Assembly: GCA_910574805.1 (NCBI GenBank)
Contig: CAJTCV010000013.1
Span: forward strand, 81,928-145,927
From: Lachnospiraceae bacterium
Lineage (GTDB): Bacteria > Bacillota > Clostridia > Lachnospirales > Lachnospiraceae
DNA length: 64,000 nt
Direction: 5' to 3'
Shown here: positions 23,463 to 31,505 of the stretch, piece after piece
How the letters are laid out: each line of letters opens with the position of its first letter
Numbering within the stretch: position 1 is the stretch's first letter
Made by a program: the position numbers and the translations under genes
The notes under the pieces: model-generated
What the model saw: the letters and a program-made list of their open reading frames with translations, nothing else
Told to the model about the DNA's origin: nothing
Databases searched by the model: none

Positions 23463-23559
23463 GTTTCTCTCCTGTCCTTAAAGCCTGGACCTCTTCGGTC
23501 TTGTAGGCAAGATAATCCTGTATATCCCCGGTGTGTACAAATCGATTCCAACTATCCAT
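23398..23559 (-). CDS. yqzL: YqzL family small protein
   Basis: A 53-residue ORF begins MDSWNRFVHTGDIQDYLAYK, which matches the short YqzL family that lies between era and recO in Firmicutes (pattern: Trp/Phe pair, TG-I-x-x-YL, YK). Function is unknown. AGGTTCAAGAG precedes the ATG. Its end overlaps the first 65 nt of recO in another frame, suggesting coupled translation. Confidence 0.75.
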   Translation of the reverse strand: MDSWNRFVHTGDIQDYLAYKTEEVQALRTGEKHEQSDLYGDRYRIVCQAGGGI

Positions 23560-23620
23560 CTCTTGAACCTCCGCTTCCTCTGTCTTCGTGTAGCATTAGA
23601 ATCCCCGAAGCGGACCGGTC

Positions 23621-24526
23621 CTATACTTCCTTCTTATCGTATCCAAAATTTTTTAACAGAAAATCTGAGTCTCTCCAGTCCTTCTTGACCTTCACCCAGA
23701 GCTTCAGATTTACCTTCGCCTCCAGCTGCCTCTCGATCTCGAAGCGGGCGGCGGAGCCGATCTTCTTCAGCATGGCGCCGCCTTTTCCGATGATGATCCC
23801 CTTATGTGAATCCCGCTCGCAGATGATCGTAGCCTGGATATCCCAGAGCGATCCCTTCTGCCGCTGCTTCATAAGATCGATGGATACGGCGATCCCGTGG
23901 GGGATCTCTTCATCCAGAAGCTTCAGCGCCTTCTCCCGGATGAGTTCTGCCACGATCTGTCGCATGGGCTGGTCTGTCACCGTATCCTCATCATAGAACA
24001 TGGGACCATAGGGAAGATACTGGAAGATGAGCCGGATCAGGGTGTCCTTGTTCGTCCCCTTCAGTGCTGAGACCGGTACGATCTGGTCCAGATCAAGAAG
24101 CTTACGGTAGGCGTCCATGATACACAGCACTTCCTCCTTTTTAATGGTATCCACCTTGTTGATCACCAGGATCACAGGGAGCCTGATCCGGGACAGCTGC
24201 TCCGCAATATGCCGCTCTCCCGCTCCGATAAAGGTGACAGGCTCCACCAGCCAGAGGATCACATCCACCTCCTTCAGTGTCCGCTGCGCCACCTCTACCA
24301 TATATTCCCCCAGCCGGTTCTTCGCCCTGTGAATCCCCGGCGTATCCAGGAACACAATCTGCCCTTCCTCCGAAGTGTAGACAGTCTGAATCCTGTTTCT
24401 GGTAGTCTGCGGCCGATGGGAAGTGATGGCAACCTTCTGACCGATGATCTGATTCATCAATGTGGATTTTCCCACATTGGGCCTTCCGATCAGTGCCGCA
24501 AAGCCCGACTTTTTCTGTTCGTTCAT
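23621..24526 (-). CDS. era: GTPase Era
   Basis: The 301-residue ribosome-assembly GTPase has G1 GRPNVGKS, G3 DTPG, G4 NKVD, G5 SALKG and a C-terminal KH RNA-binding domain (GIIIGKGGAMLKKIG). Era binds 16S rRNA near its 3' end and helps 30S maturation. The start at 24526 is chosen by homology; the open frame runs 57 codons further upstream into the M16 gene without family similarity. It lies 19 nt after the M16 peptidase stop. Confidence 0.95.
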   Translation of the reverse strand: MNEQKKSGFAALIGRPNVGKSTLMNQIIGQKVAITSHRPQTTRNRIQTVYTSEEGQIVFLDTPGIHRAKNRLGEYMVEVAQRTLKEVDVILWLVEPVTFIGAGERHIAEQLSRIRLPVILVINKVDTIKKEEVLCIMDAYRKLLDLDQIVPVSALKGTNKDTLIRLIFQYLPYGPMFYDEDTVTDQPMRQIVAELIREKALKLLDEEIPHGIAVSIDLMKQRQKGSLWDIQATIICERDSHKGIIIGKGGAMLKKIGSAARFEIERQLEAKVNLKLWVKVKKDWRDSDFLLKNFGYDKKEV

Positions 24527-24545
24527 ATTCCTTGTCTCTTTCTGC

Positions 24546-27458
24546 TCAGAAAAGCTGGAAGGTCCGGTCGAAGAGTTCTTTCTCTTTCCCGATCCGGTTC
24601 TCATTTCCAATGGCACAGAAACTCCCCTGTGCCAGCAGCTCCCGCACGCCTCCCGCCAGCGCCCGGATATCTGCAGGTGTGGCGTCCAGGATCTCATTCC
24701 GGATCTTCTGCAGATCCTCCATGGTCGTATGCGTCAGCCACGCGGACATGGAACGGTTCCCCGCTGCTGCCGGAGTCAGAGGCGTATCCAGCTCGCTGAT
24801 GGTCCCGATGATGTATTTCGTCATATCCCGTTCACCCGCATCAAACTGCTCCACATAGTCTGCCGTCCCCTCGAACACCTCGTTGGTCTTCTGAAGGTTC
24901 GGATCCCGATAGGATACCAGATAACTGTCCCCGTAGAGTCCAAAGCCGCTCATACAGCCGTAGGCGCCGCCCTTGACCCGGATCTGGATCCACAGGTAGT
25001 CATAGCTGAGGATCACCTTCAGAATCCGGTAGGCGCCGGTATAGTTGCTGATATGGCCGGCACGGGCCACATACTGCACGGCGGACGGAGTCATAATGCC
25101 CTCCTTCAAAGCCCCGGCTTCCGTTTCCTCCCGCACAGGAGCCTTTGGCAGCACCTCTGTACAGAGCGCCTTTTTCAGCGCCGGGATCTCCTTTTTCACC
25201 GCCTCGATCCCGTCCTCTTTCGAGGTACAGCTCACGGTCAGATTTTCCGGGCGCAGAACGTACTGCATGACCTGAGACAGCTTTTCCGTCAGTTCATCCG
25301 CATGTTCTTCAAAATGCTGTTCCAGTTCCTCCACCGCCTGATAAAAGGCAACGCCGCTTATGCGGTCATTCATCCTGGCCGATCTGGAAAAACCGGCCAT
25401 GGCGCGCATGGCCGCCGCAGAATGCCCGGAGGAGGTCAGGTACATCTGGAGCCTGGACCTGAGCTGAGAGAGAATCTCATGCAGACGCTTTTTGTCCGTC
25501 AGCCTGGTCCGCTTGAGGATCTCCCGCATCATGGCAAATGCAAAGTCCGTCTTGCCGGAGAGCACCTTTGCCCGCAGCTCGAACATCACCCGGAACCGGT
25601 CTCTGTCCCGCATATCCCCGTAGAGGCTGACCCCCGGAACGATGCCGCCTGTATGACAGTTGATCTCATTGAACAGCTCCCCGTAGCTGTAATTTTCCGT
25701 ATCCATAAAACCAAGCACATGCTTCAGAATCCCCATATAAGGGATCAGCTCCTCCGGAAGACTTTCCGCATCGAACAGGAGGCGGATATAGCTGATGCCG
25801 CCGGTGAAGATCTCCTGATACAGCACCGTCGTCCCATCCACCTGCAGCTCTTCATTGATCAGAGGCAGCGCCTCTCTGCGGATGTCTTCCCGCTTCAGCA
25901 TGGGGATCTTCTGAAGGTCCTCCGGAGAGGAAGGCTCATCCTGATACGCTTTCAGCGCCTCTGTAGACTTTACAAGAGCCTCCACAGCCTTCTCATCAAG
26001 CCCCTCCCTGTAGACCTTAAGCTCCTGCTCCACACGCGCTCCCTCCTGTGCCTCCAGTCCCGGCACCGGCCGGAGCATGAGAAGCGCTGCATGGGTATTT
26101 TCCAGCAGATACTTTTTCACTAGGCCTTCAAAGTATCCCTGATCCATCCGTTTCTTCAGCCTGGCAAAATTATCCAGGGCCAGAAGATGCAGGAAAGGCT
26201 TTGTCTCGTCATAGAGCCAGCTGTCGAACATCTGAAGACCATACATGAGTCCTCTGGGATAATTGCCAAAATCAGCCTCCCGATAACGGAACTCATAGAA
26301 ATTCAGACCTGCCTGGAGCGCCTTTCTGTCAAAGCCGTTCTCCACAATCCCGGCAAGCGTCCTGCGGATCGTCTCAAGAAATGCCTCCTTCTGCTCCAGA
26401 TCCGCATTCTTGGCGATCACGGAGAAGAAAGGCTGTGCGATCCCGTTCTCATAGGAGCTCAGGATATCCCTGCCGATGCCCGCGTCCAGAAGCGCCTGCT
26501 TCAAAGGAGCTCCCGGAGCAGATAAAAGGGCATACTCCAGCACCTGAAAAGCCAGATACAGCTCCGCGTCCAGCGAATCCTCCACCACCACATTGTAGGA
26601 GAGATACGCCTGACCCTTCACTGACTCTCCGGCGGAGATGGGATAGTCCACCACCCGTTCCGCCATCTTTGCAAAAGGCTTCTGCAGAGGAATGGAAGAA
26701 TCCACCTCCAGATAGTCATAATGGCTCAGATAATGCTCGTCGATCCAGATGAGCTTCTCCGCCATATCCATGTCCCCATATAAATAAATATAGCTGTTGG
26801 ACGGATGATAGAACTTCTGATGGAAGGCAAGGAACGCTTCATACGTCAGCTCCGGTATATGCTTCGGATCTCCCCCGGACTCATGATGGTACGGCGTATC
26901 CGGATAGAGCGTCGTCATGATCTCCCGGTCCAGCATATCCTCCGGAGAGGAAAAAGCGCCTTTCATCTCATTATAGACCACCCCATTGTAGATCACCGGC
27001 TCTTCTTCCGCACTCAGCTCGTAGTGCCAGCCTTCCTGCCGGAAAATCTTCTCTTCCCTGTAAATGTTGGGATGGAACACGGCGTCCAGGTAGACATGCA
27101 TCAGATTCTGGAAATCCTGATCGTTGCAGCTCGCCACCGGATATACGGTCTTGTCCGGATAAGTCATGGCATTTAAAAAAGTATTCAGGGAACCTTTTAC
27201 CAGCTCCACAAAAGGATCCTTTACCGGAAAATCTTCTGAACCGCACAGAACGGAATGCTCCATGATATGCGGCACGCCGGTACTGTCCGAAGGCGGTGTC
27301 CGGAATCCGATGGTAAACACTTTGTTCTCGTCCTGATTCCCGATCAATACGACTTTTGCCTTTGTTTTCTTATGCTTCAGCAGATATCCGGTGGAATTAA
27401 GCTCCGGCATCTCCTGTTTTTGGATCAGCTCATAGGCTGACAGATGTTCGATCGTCAT
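24546..27458 (-). CDS. M16C insulinase-family metallopeptidase (presequence-protease type)
   Basis: The 970-residue protein is built of two homologous halves. The inverted zinc motif H64-x-x-E67-H68 with distal E164 lies in the first half, and the M16C-associated domain follows. The family degrades peptides in a closed chamber; relatives include mitochondrial PreP and bacterial Cym1-like peptidases. There is no signal peptide, so it is probably cytosolic. The start at 27458 has GGAGG 5 nt upstream and gives the usual length; 74 further upstream codons lack similarity. It heads the era-yqzL-recO run. Confidence 0.9.
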   Translation of the reverse strand: MTIEHLSAYELIQKQEMPELNSTGYLLKHKKTKAKVVLIGNQDENKVFTIGFRTPPSDSTGVPHIMEHSVLCGSEDFPVKDPFVELVKGSLNTFLNAMTYPDKTVYPVASCNDQDFQNLMHVYLDAVFHPNIYREEKIFRQEGWHYELSAEEEPVIYNGVVYNEMKGAFSSPEDMLDREIMTTLYPDTPYHHESGGDPKHIPELTYEAFLAFHQKFYHPSNSYIYLYGDMDMAEKLIWIDEHYLSHYDYLEVDSSIPLQKPFAKMAERVVDYPISAGESVKGQAYLSYNVVVEDSLDAELYLAFQVLEYALLSAPGAPLKQALLDAGIGRDILSSYENGIAQPFFSVIAKNADLEQKEAFLETIRRTLAGIVENGFDRKALQAGLNFYEFRYREADFGNYPRGLMYGLQMFDSWLYDETKPFLHLLALDNFARLKKRMDQGYFEGLVKKYLLENTHAALLMLRPVPGLEAQEGARVEQELKVYREGLDEKAVEALVKSTEALKAYQDEPSSPEDLQKIPMLKREDIRREALPLINEELQVDGTTVLYQEIFTGGISYIRLLFDAESLPEELIPYMGILKHVLGFMDTENYSYGELFNEINCHTGGIVPGVSLYGDMRDRDRFRVMFELRAKVLSGKTDFAFAMMREILKRTRLTDKKRLHEILSQLRSRLQMYLTSSGHSAAAMRAMAGFSRSARMNDRISGVAFYQAVEELEQHFEEHADELTEKLSQVMQYVLRPENLTVSCTSKEDGIEAVKKEIPALKKALCTEVLPKAPVREETEAGALKEGIMTPSAVQYVARAGHISNYTGAYRILKVILSYDYLWIQIRVKGGAYGCMSGFGLYGDSYLVSYRDPNLQKTNEVFEGTADYVEQFDAGERDMTKYIIGTISELDTPLTPAAAGNRSMSAWLTHTTMEDLQKIRNEILDATPADIRALAGGVRELLAQGSFCAIGNENRIGKEKELFDRTFQLF

Positions 27459-27574
27459 TGATACCTCCAGTTTCATTTTAATCATGCGCTGCTTCCTGAA
27501 TAGTATGGACATATTCATGTCTGATATAACATCCCCGGACGCGCTGCGACAAAAAACTGTCTTATATGAGAAAG

Positions 27575-27597
27575 AGGACTGCCGCTTCCAGCGGCAG
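27575..27597 (-). terminator. Likely terminator of the pts operon
   Basis: CTGCCGCT/AGCGGCAG, an 8-bp stem with a 3-nt loop, lies 25 nt past the ptsH stop; TCCTCTTTCTC follows on the minus strand, so the T-tract is imperfect. Confidence 0.6.
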
Positions 27598-27621
27598 CCC
27601 ACTTTTCTTTGTCCATGGATC

Positions 27622-27879
27622 TTACAGATTCGTCTTGAAGAACTCTTCCATTGCAGAAGCTGCGGTATCCTCGTCTTCACCTTCCACTGTCACAGTAACC
27701 GTATGACCTTTCTTGACGCCCATGCTCATGATTGCCATAAGTCTCTTGGCATCTGCCTTCTTGGTTCCGTTGTCGATGGTAACAACGCTCTTGTAAGCTG
27801 CAGCAGCCTTTGCGAGCATTCCAGCCGGTCTTGCGTGGATTCCAAGTTCGTCCTGAATGGTGTAAGTAAATGATTTCAT
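27622..27879 (-). CDS. ptsH: Phosphocarrier protein HPr
   Basis: The 85-residue HPr transfers phosphate from EI to EIIA subunits through H15 (GIHARPAG). The position of the regulatory Ser46 is Arg (ADAKRLMAIMSMG, R46), so HPr kinase could not act there and CcpA co-repression through this protein is unlikely. It follows ptsI by 40 nt and is the last gene of the yicC-gmk-rpoZ-ptsI-ptsH run. It could also be a paralogue with another regular HPr elsewhere in the genome. Confidence 0.93.
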   Translation of the reverse strand: MKSFTYTIQDELGIHARPAGMLAKAAAAYKSVVTIDNGTKKADAKRLMAIMSMGVKKGHTVTVTVEGEDEDTAASAMEEFFKTNL

Positions 27880-27919
27880 GTCTTTCTTCTCCTTTATTCT
27901 TAAAATATTTTAAACATAA

Positions 27920-29536
27920 TCAGCATTCCCGGATACGCTTCCGAAGATCCAGCGTATATCCCGGTGAGACGGACAGCTCGTCGATGCCCATCTGTACAAA
28001 TTTGGCAGTCAGCTCTTCATCTGCTCCCAGCTCTCCGCAGATGCCGCACCATGCACCGTACTTGTGCGCATTTTCGATGGTCATCTGGATCAGGCGAAGG
28101 ATCGCCTCATGATGGGGATCAAAGAAATCATCCAGCGACTGATTCTGACGGTCGATCGCCAGCGTGTACTGGCTCAGATCGTTGGTGCCGATGCTGAAGA
28201 AGTCCACATGGGGCGCCAGCAGGTCACTGGTGACTGCAGCCGCCGGTGTCTCGATCATGATACCAAGCTCCACTTCACCCATGGCCACGTCTTCTCTTGC
28301 CAGCTCCAGCTTCACTTCCTCCACGATCTTCTTGATCTTTTCGATCTCTTTTACCGAGATGATCATGGGGAACATAATACCCAGATTTCCGAAAGCCGAT
28401 GCACGGAACAGGGCGCGCAGCTGCGTCTTGAATACTTCTTCTCTGGTGAGACAGATACGGATAGCACGATAACCAAGGGCCGGATTGTCCTCCTTGGGAA
28501 GATCGAAATAATCGATCTGCTTGTCAGCGCCGATATCCAGTGTACGGATGATAACCTTCCTGCCGTTCATTCTGGACAGCACCGTCTTATATGCCTCAAA
28601 CTGCTTCTCCTCACTGGGATAGTCATCGCATCCCAGATACAGAAATTCACTGCGGAACAGGCCGATGCCCTCGGAGTCATTCTCCAGAACCGCGTCCACA
28701 TCCCCCACGCCGCCGATGTTGGAGTACAGATGAATATGCTTGCCGGACTGCGTAACAGTCTCCTTGCCCTTCATCTCCTGAAGGAGCGCCCTCTGCTCGT
28801 CCGCCTTCCGCTTCTTCTCCACCATCTTCGCCATGGTCTCTTCGTCCGGATCGATATAGATCAGACCTGCAAAACCATCCACCACAGCCTGTCTGCCGTG
28901 ATATTCCTGATCGATCTCGATATCCGTCGTGACCAGGGACGGAATGTTCATGGTTCTCGCCAGGATCGCCGTATGGGAATTGGCCGAACCCTTCTGCGTC
29001 ACAATGGCCAGAAGCTTGCTCTTGTCAAACTGTACTGTCTCACTGGGCGCCAAGTCCTCTGCCAGGATGATCACCGGCTCCGGCATCGCCTCCGGGCTCA
29101 CCTGCGTCCCGTTCAGGATGGAGATCAGCCGGTCGGAGATATCATGGATATCCGCTGCCCGGCCTCTCATGTAATCGTCGTCCATGCTCAGGAACATGGC
29201 TGCCATCTGCTCGCCGGTCATGAACACCGCATACTCCGCATTCATACGGTCATTCTCGATGATACCGGTGATGGACTCATTATAATCCAGATCGTCCAGA
29301 AGCATCTGGTGAACATCAAAGATCATCGCCTCTTCTTCTCCCACGTCCACGCGTGCCTTCTCGTACAGACCCTTCAGCTGGCCCATGGCTTTTTCCTTCG
29401 CCGCCTGGAAACGTGCAAGCTCTGCTGCAGTGTCTTCGATCTCTACTTTATTAACCGCTTTTTCCGCCTTGCGGTACACGAAGATACTGCCGATCGCGAC
29501 CCCCTTGAATACACTCTTGCCTTCTCTTACAATCAT
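27920..29536 (-). CDS. ptsI: Phosphoenolpyruvate-protein phosphotransferase (EI)
   Basis: The 538-residue general PTS enzyme I moves phosphate from PEP to HPr. The N-terminal HPr-binding and phosphohistidine domain contains H188 in GSANSHTAILART; the C-terminal PEP barrel contains GIGLFRSEFLY and IGTNDLSQY, with a Cys in the WCGICGELG motif. The ATG at 29536 shares its A with the rpoZ stop (TAATG) and has GGAGG 7 nt upstream, so coupling to rpoZ is expected. The length is slightly under the usual 570. Confidence 0.95.
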   Translation of the reverse strand: MIVREGKSVFKGVAIGSIFVYRKAEKAVNKVEIEDTAAELARFQAAKEKAMGQLKGLYEKARVDVGEEEAMIFDVHQMLLDDLDYNESITGIIENDRMNAEYAVFMTGEQMAAMFLSMDDDYMRGRAADIHDISDRLISILNGTQVSPEAMPEPVIILAEDLAPSETVQFDKSKLLAIVTQKGSANSHTAILARTMNIPSLVTTDIEIDQEYHGRQAVVDGFAGLIYIDPDEETMAKMVEKKRKADEQRALLQEMKGKETVTQSGKHIHLYSNIGGVGDVDAVLENDSEGIGLFRSEFLYLGCDDYPSEEKQFEAYKTVLSRMNGRKVIIRTLDIGADKQIDYFDLPKEDNPALGYRAIRICLTREEVFKTQLRALFRASAFGNLGIMFPMIISVKEIEKIKKIVEEVKLELAREDVAMGEVELGIMIETPAAAVTSDLLAPHVDFFSIGTNDLSQYTLAIDRQNQSLDDFFDPHHEAILRLIQMTIENAHKYGAWCGICGELGADEELTAKFVQMGIDELSVSPGYTLDLRKRIREC

Positions 29537-29865
29537 TACTTTTCCTCCCAATCCATAGTGTCCGCCTGATGCGCTTCCATCAGGTCTTCTCCGGCAGAAA
29601 CTTCCGGAGCCTCCAGCTCTTCTGCCGGCTCTTCTTCCTCCGTCTCCGGTTCTATCGTCACGAATCCCCTGCTGACCTCTTCCACCGCAATGGAAAGAGG
29701 TTTCTTGCCTCTGCTGTCTACGTACGCCTCCTCTCCCGCAATCAGTTGTCTCGCCCTCTTCGCTGTCGCCAGCACGATAGAATACCGGCTGTTTACAGTC
29801 GGTGTGTCCCCTTCAGCCTCACTGTTGATAGTTCTCATTAAGTCTGTATAAGACGGATGCAGCAT
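29536..29865 (-). CDS. rpoZ: RNA polymerase omega subunit
   Basis: The 109-residue protein begins MLHPSYTDLM and contains the omega signature SRYSIVLATAKRARQL (residues about 26-41). Omega helps fold and hold beta-prime. The C-terminal 40 residues are very acidic, a family-variable tail. It sits 3 nt after gmk and overlaps ptsI by 1 nt. Confidence 0.9.
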   Translation of the reverse strand: MLHPSYTDLMRTINSEAEGDTPTVNSRYSIVLATAKRARQLIAGEEAYVDSRGKKPLSIAVEEVSRGFVTIEPETEEEEPAEELEAPEVSAGEDLMEAHQADTMDWEEK

Positions 29866-29868
29866 AGA

Positions 29869-30501
29869 TCATTCTCCTTCCGAAAAGCGCTTCAGCTCTT
29901 CCCTTACTTTATTCACAAGCTCCATATTATATCGGATCCTCCGGTGCTCGCTCTCAATGATGGCATGAATCTCCTCCACACACACTTCCAGCTCATCATT
30001 AACCACCAGATAGTCGTATTCTTCGATCCCTTCTGATTCCTGCGCCGCGCGCTTCAGGCGCTGGCCGATCACCTCCGGGGACTCGGTACCCCGTTTTGTC
30101 AGACGCTCCTTCAACACCTGTGCATCCCTGGTCGTGACGAACAGGAGCACTGCCTCCGGAAACTGCTTCCGGATCTTGCGTGCCCCCTGGATCTCGATCT
30201 CCAGGATCACATCCCGGCCCCGGGACAGCGTCTCCTCCACATAGGCTCTGGGCGTCCCGTAGTAATGATTCACATAACACGCATATTCCACCAGTTCATC
30301 GTCTGCAATCATCCGCTCAAACGCTTCTCTGGTTTTAAAAAAATAATCCTTCCCTTCTTCTTCTCCCTCTCTGGGCGCACGGGTAGTCGCAGATACCGAC
30401 AACGCATACTGTTCATATCTCTTAAGCAGCTCCCGCATAATCGTACCTTTGCCCGCTCCGGAAAAACCGGATACCACAATCAATATTCCCTGTCTCGCCA
30501 T
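29869..30501 (-). CDS. gmk: Guanylate kinase
   Basis: The 210-residue enzyme phosphorylates GMP to GDP with ATP. The P-loop SGFSGAGKGT (residues 9-18), the GMP-binding region with TRAPREGEEEGKDYFF, and the lid around residue 140 are present. It lies 8 nt after yicC; the remA gene often found between yicC and gmk in Firmicutes is absent. Confidence 0.95.
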   Translation of the reverse strand: MARQGILIVVSGFSGAGKGTIMRELLKRYEQYALSVSATTRAPREGEEEGKDYFFKTREAFERMIADDELVEYACYVNHYYGTPRAYVEETLSRGRDVILEIEIQGARKIRKQFPEAVLLFVTTRDAQVLKERLTKRGTESPEVIGQRLKRAAQESEGIEEYDYLVVNDELEVCVEEIHAIIESEHRRIRYNMELVNKVREELKRFSEGE

Positions 30502-30509
30502 ATTCTGTC

Positions 30510-31388
30510 CTATTCTATATTCTGGATCTGCTCCCGCACCTTCTCGATGGCAGTCTTCAGATCGATGGCACGGCTGGAGATCTCCAGGTCATTTGCTTTG
30601 GAAAGCGTCGTATTCGCCTCCCGGTTCATCTCCTGGGCGATAAAATCAAGCTTCCGCCCAATGCCTCCTTCGTATTCCAGCGCCTCTTTCATGGCCTCCA
30701 CATGGCTTCTCAGGCGCACAATCTCTTCATCCACACAGATCTTGTCTGCAAATATGGTGACCTCCGCCGCGATCCGGTTCTCATCGATCTGCGCGTCCGC
30801 AAACAGCTCTTTCACCTTCGTCTCCAGCTTCTGCCGGTATTCGGACAGGATCCGGGGAGAGCGCTCTTCCACAAATGCAACCGTCTCCAGGATCTCCTGA
30901 AGCTTCTGAAGAAGATCCTCCTTCAGCGTCTTCCCTTCCCGAAGCCGCGTCTCCACAAACTTTCCGCAGGCTCCATGCACCGCCCGTTCCAGAAGATGCC
31001 AGGTCTCCGCCTCGTCTTCCTTCTGCTCTTCCATCACGAGGACCTCCGGACAGCGTGCCAGAACCGATACCTGCATATCGTTCTCCAGTCCGAACTGCTC
31101 CTCCATCTGGCGGAAATACTCCACATACTGGGCGGCAATCTTCGGATTGTAGGTCAGCGCCGCATTGCTCCCGCTGGGATCCTCGCAGGTGATGTACACA
31201 TCCACCTTGCCTCTCTCAATATATCCCTTCAGGATCCCGCGGATCGCCGAATCAAAGAGATTCAGCTTCTTCGGCATCTTCATGCTCACGTCCAGGTAGC
31301 GGTGATTCACAGATTTCATCTCAACCGTGATCTTCCGGTCTCCCTCTGAAATCTCACAGCGGCCGAAGCCGGTCATACTTTTTATCAT
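30510..31388 (-). CDS. yicC: YicC-type endoribonuclease
   Basis: The 292-residue protein starts with the signature MIKSMTGFGRCE and has the YicC N-terminal domain and the C-terminal DUF1732 domain (GGIGRKLDFIAQEMNREANT). Family members are hexameric RNA endonucleases linked to sRNA decay and stationary-phase survival. It is first in the operon with gmk, rpoZ, ptsI and ptsH, driven by a consensus promoter that interlocks with the divergent rqcH promoter. Confidence 0.9.
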   Translation of the reverse strand: MIKSMTGFGRCEISEGDRKITVEMKSVNHRYLDVSMKMPKKLNLFDSAIRGILKGYIERGKVDVYITCEDPSGSNAALTYNPKIAAQYVEYFRQMEEQFGLENDMQVSVLARCPEVLVMEEQKEDEAETWHLLERAVHGACGKFVETRLREGKTLKEDLLQKLQEILETVAFVEERSPRILSEYRQKLETKVKELFADAQIDENRIAAEVTIFADKICVDEEIVRLRSHVEAMKEALEYEGGIGRKLDFIAQEMNREANTTLSKANDLEISSRAIDLKTAIEKVREQIQNIE

Positions 31389-31441
31389 ATCCCATCTTCC
31401 CCATCATCCTGGCGCAGCAGATGTCCGCCATAGTTGTTTTT

Positions 31442-31470
31442 ATTATAGTTGATTTTCTAAATCTTGTCAA
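31442..31470 (-). promoter_or_regulatory. Consensus promoter of the yicC-gmk-rpoZ-ptsI-ptsH run
   Basis: Minus-strand TTGACA (31465-31470), a 17-nt spacer and TATAAT (31442-31447), both perfect. The leader to yicC is about 47 nt. It overlaps the plus-strand rqcH promoter. Confidence 0.88.
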
Positions 31471-31477
31471 TTATAAT
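31449..31477 (+). promoter_or_regulatory. Promoter of rqcH
   Basis: Plus-strand TTGATT (31449-31454), a 17-nt spacer and TATAAT (31472-31477). Each promoter of this pair has its -35 box inside the spacer of the other. Confidence 0.85.
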
Positions 31478-31505
31478 AGGGGACGGAGAAAGGGGATCGA
31501 TTTTT

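Noticed and set aside
24462..26123. Plus-strand open frame (about 553 codons) opposite the M16 peptidase
   Set aside because: It is antisense to the M16 peptidase, with low-complexity composition and no ribosome site.
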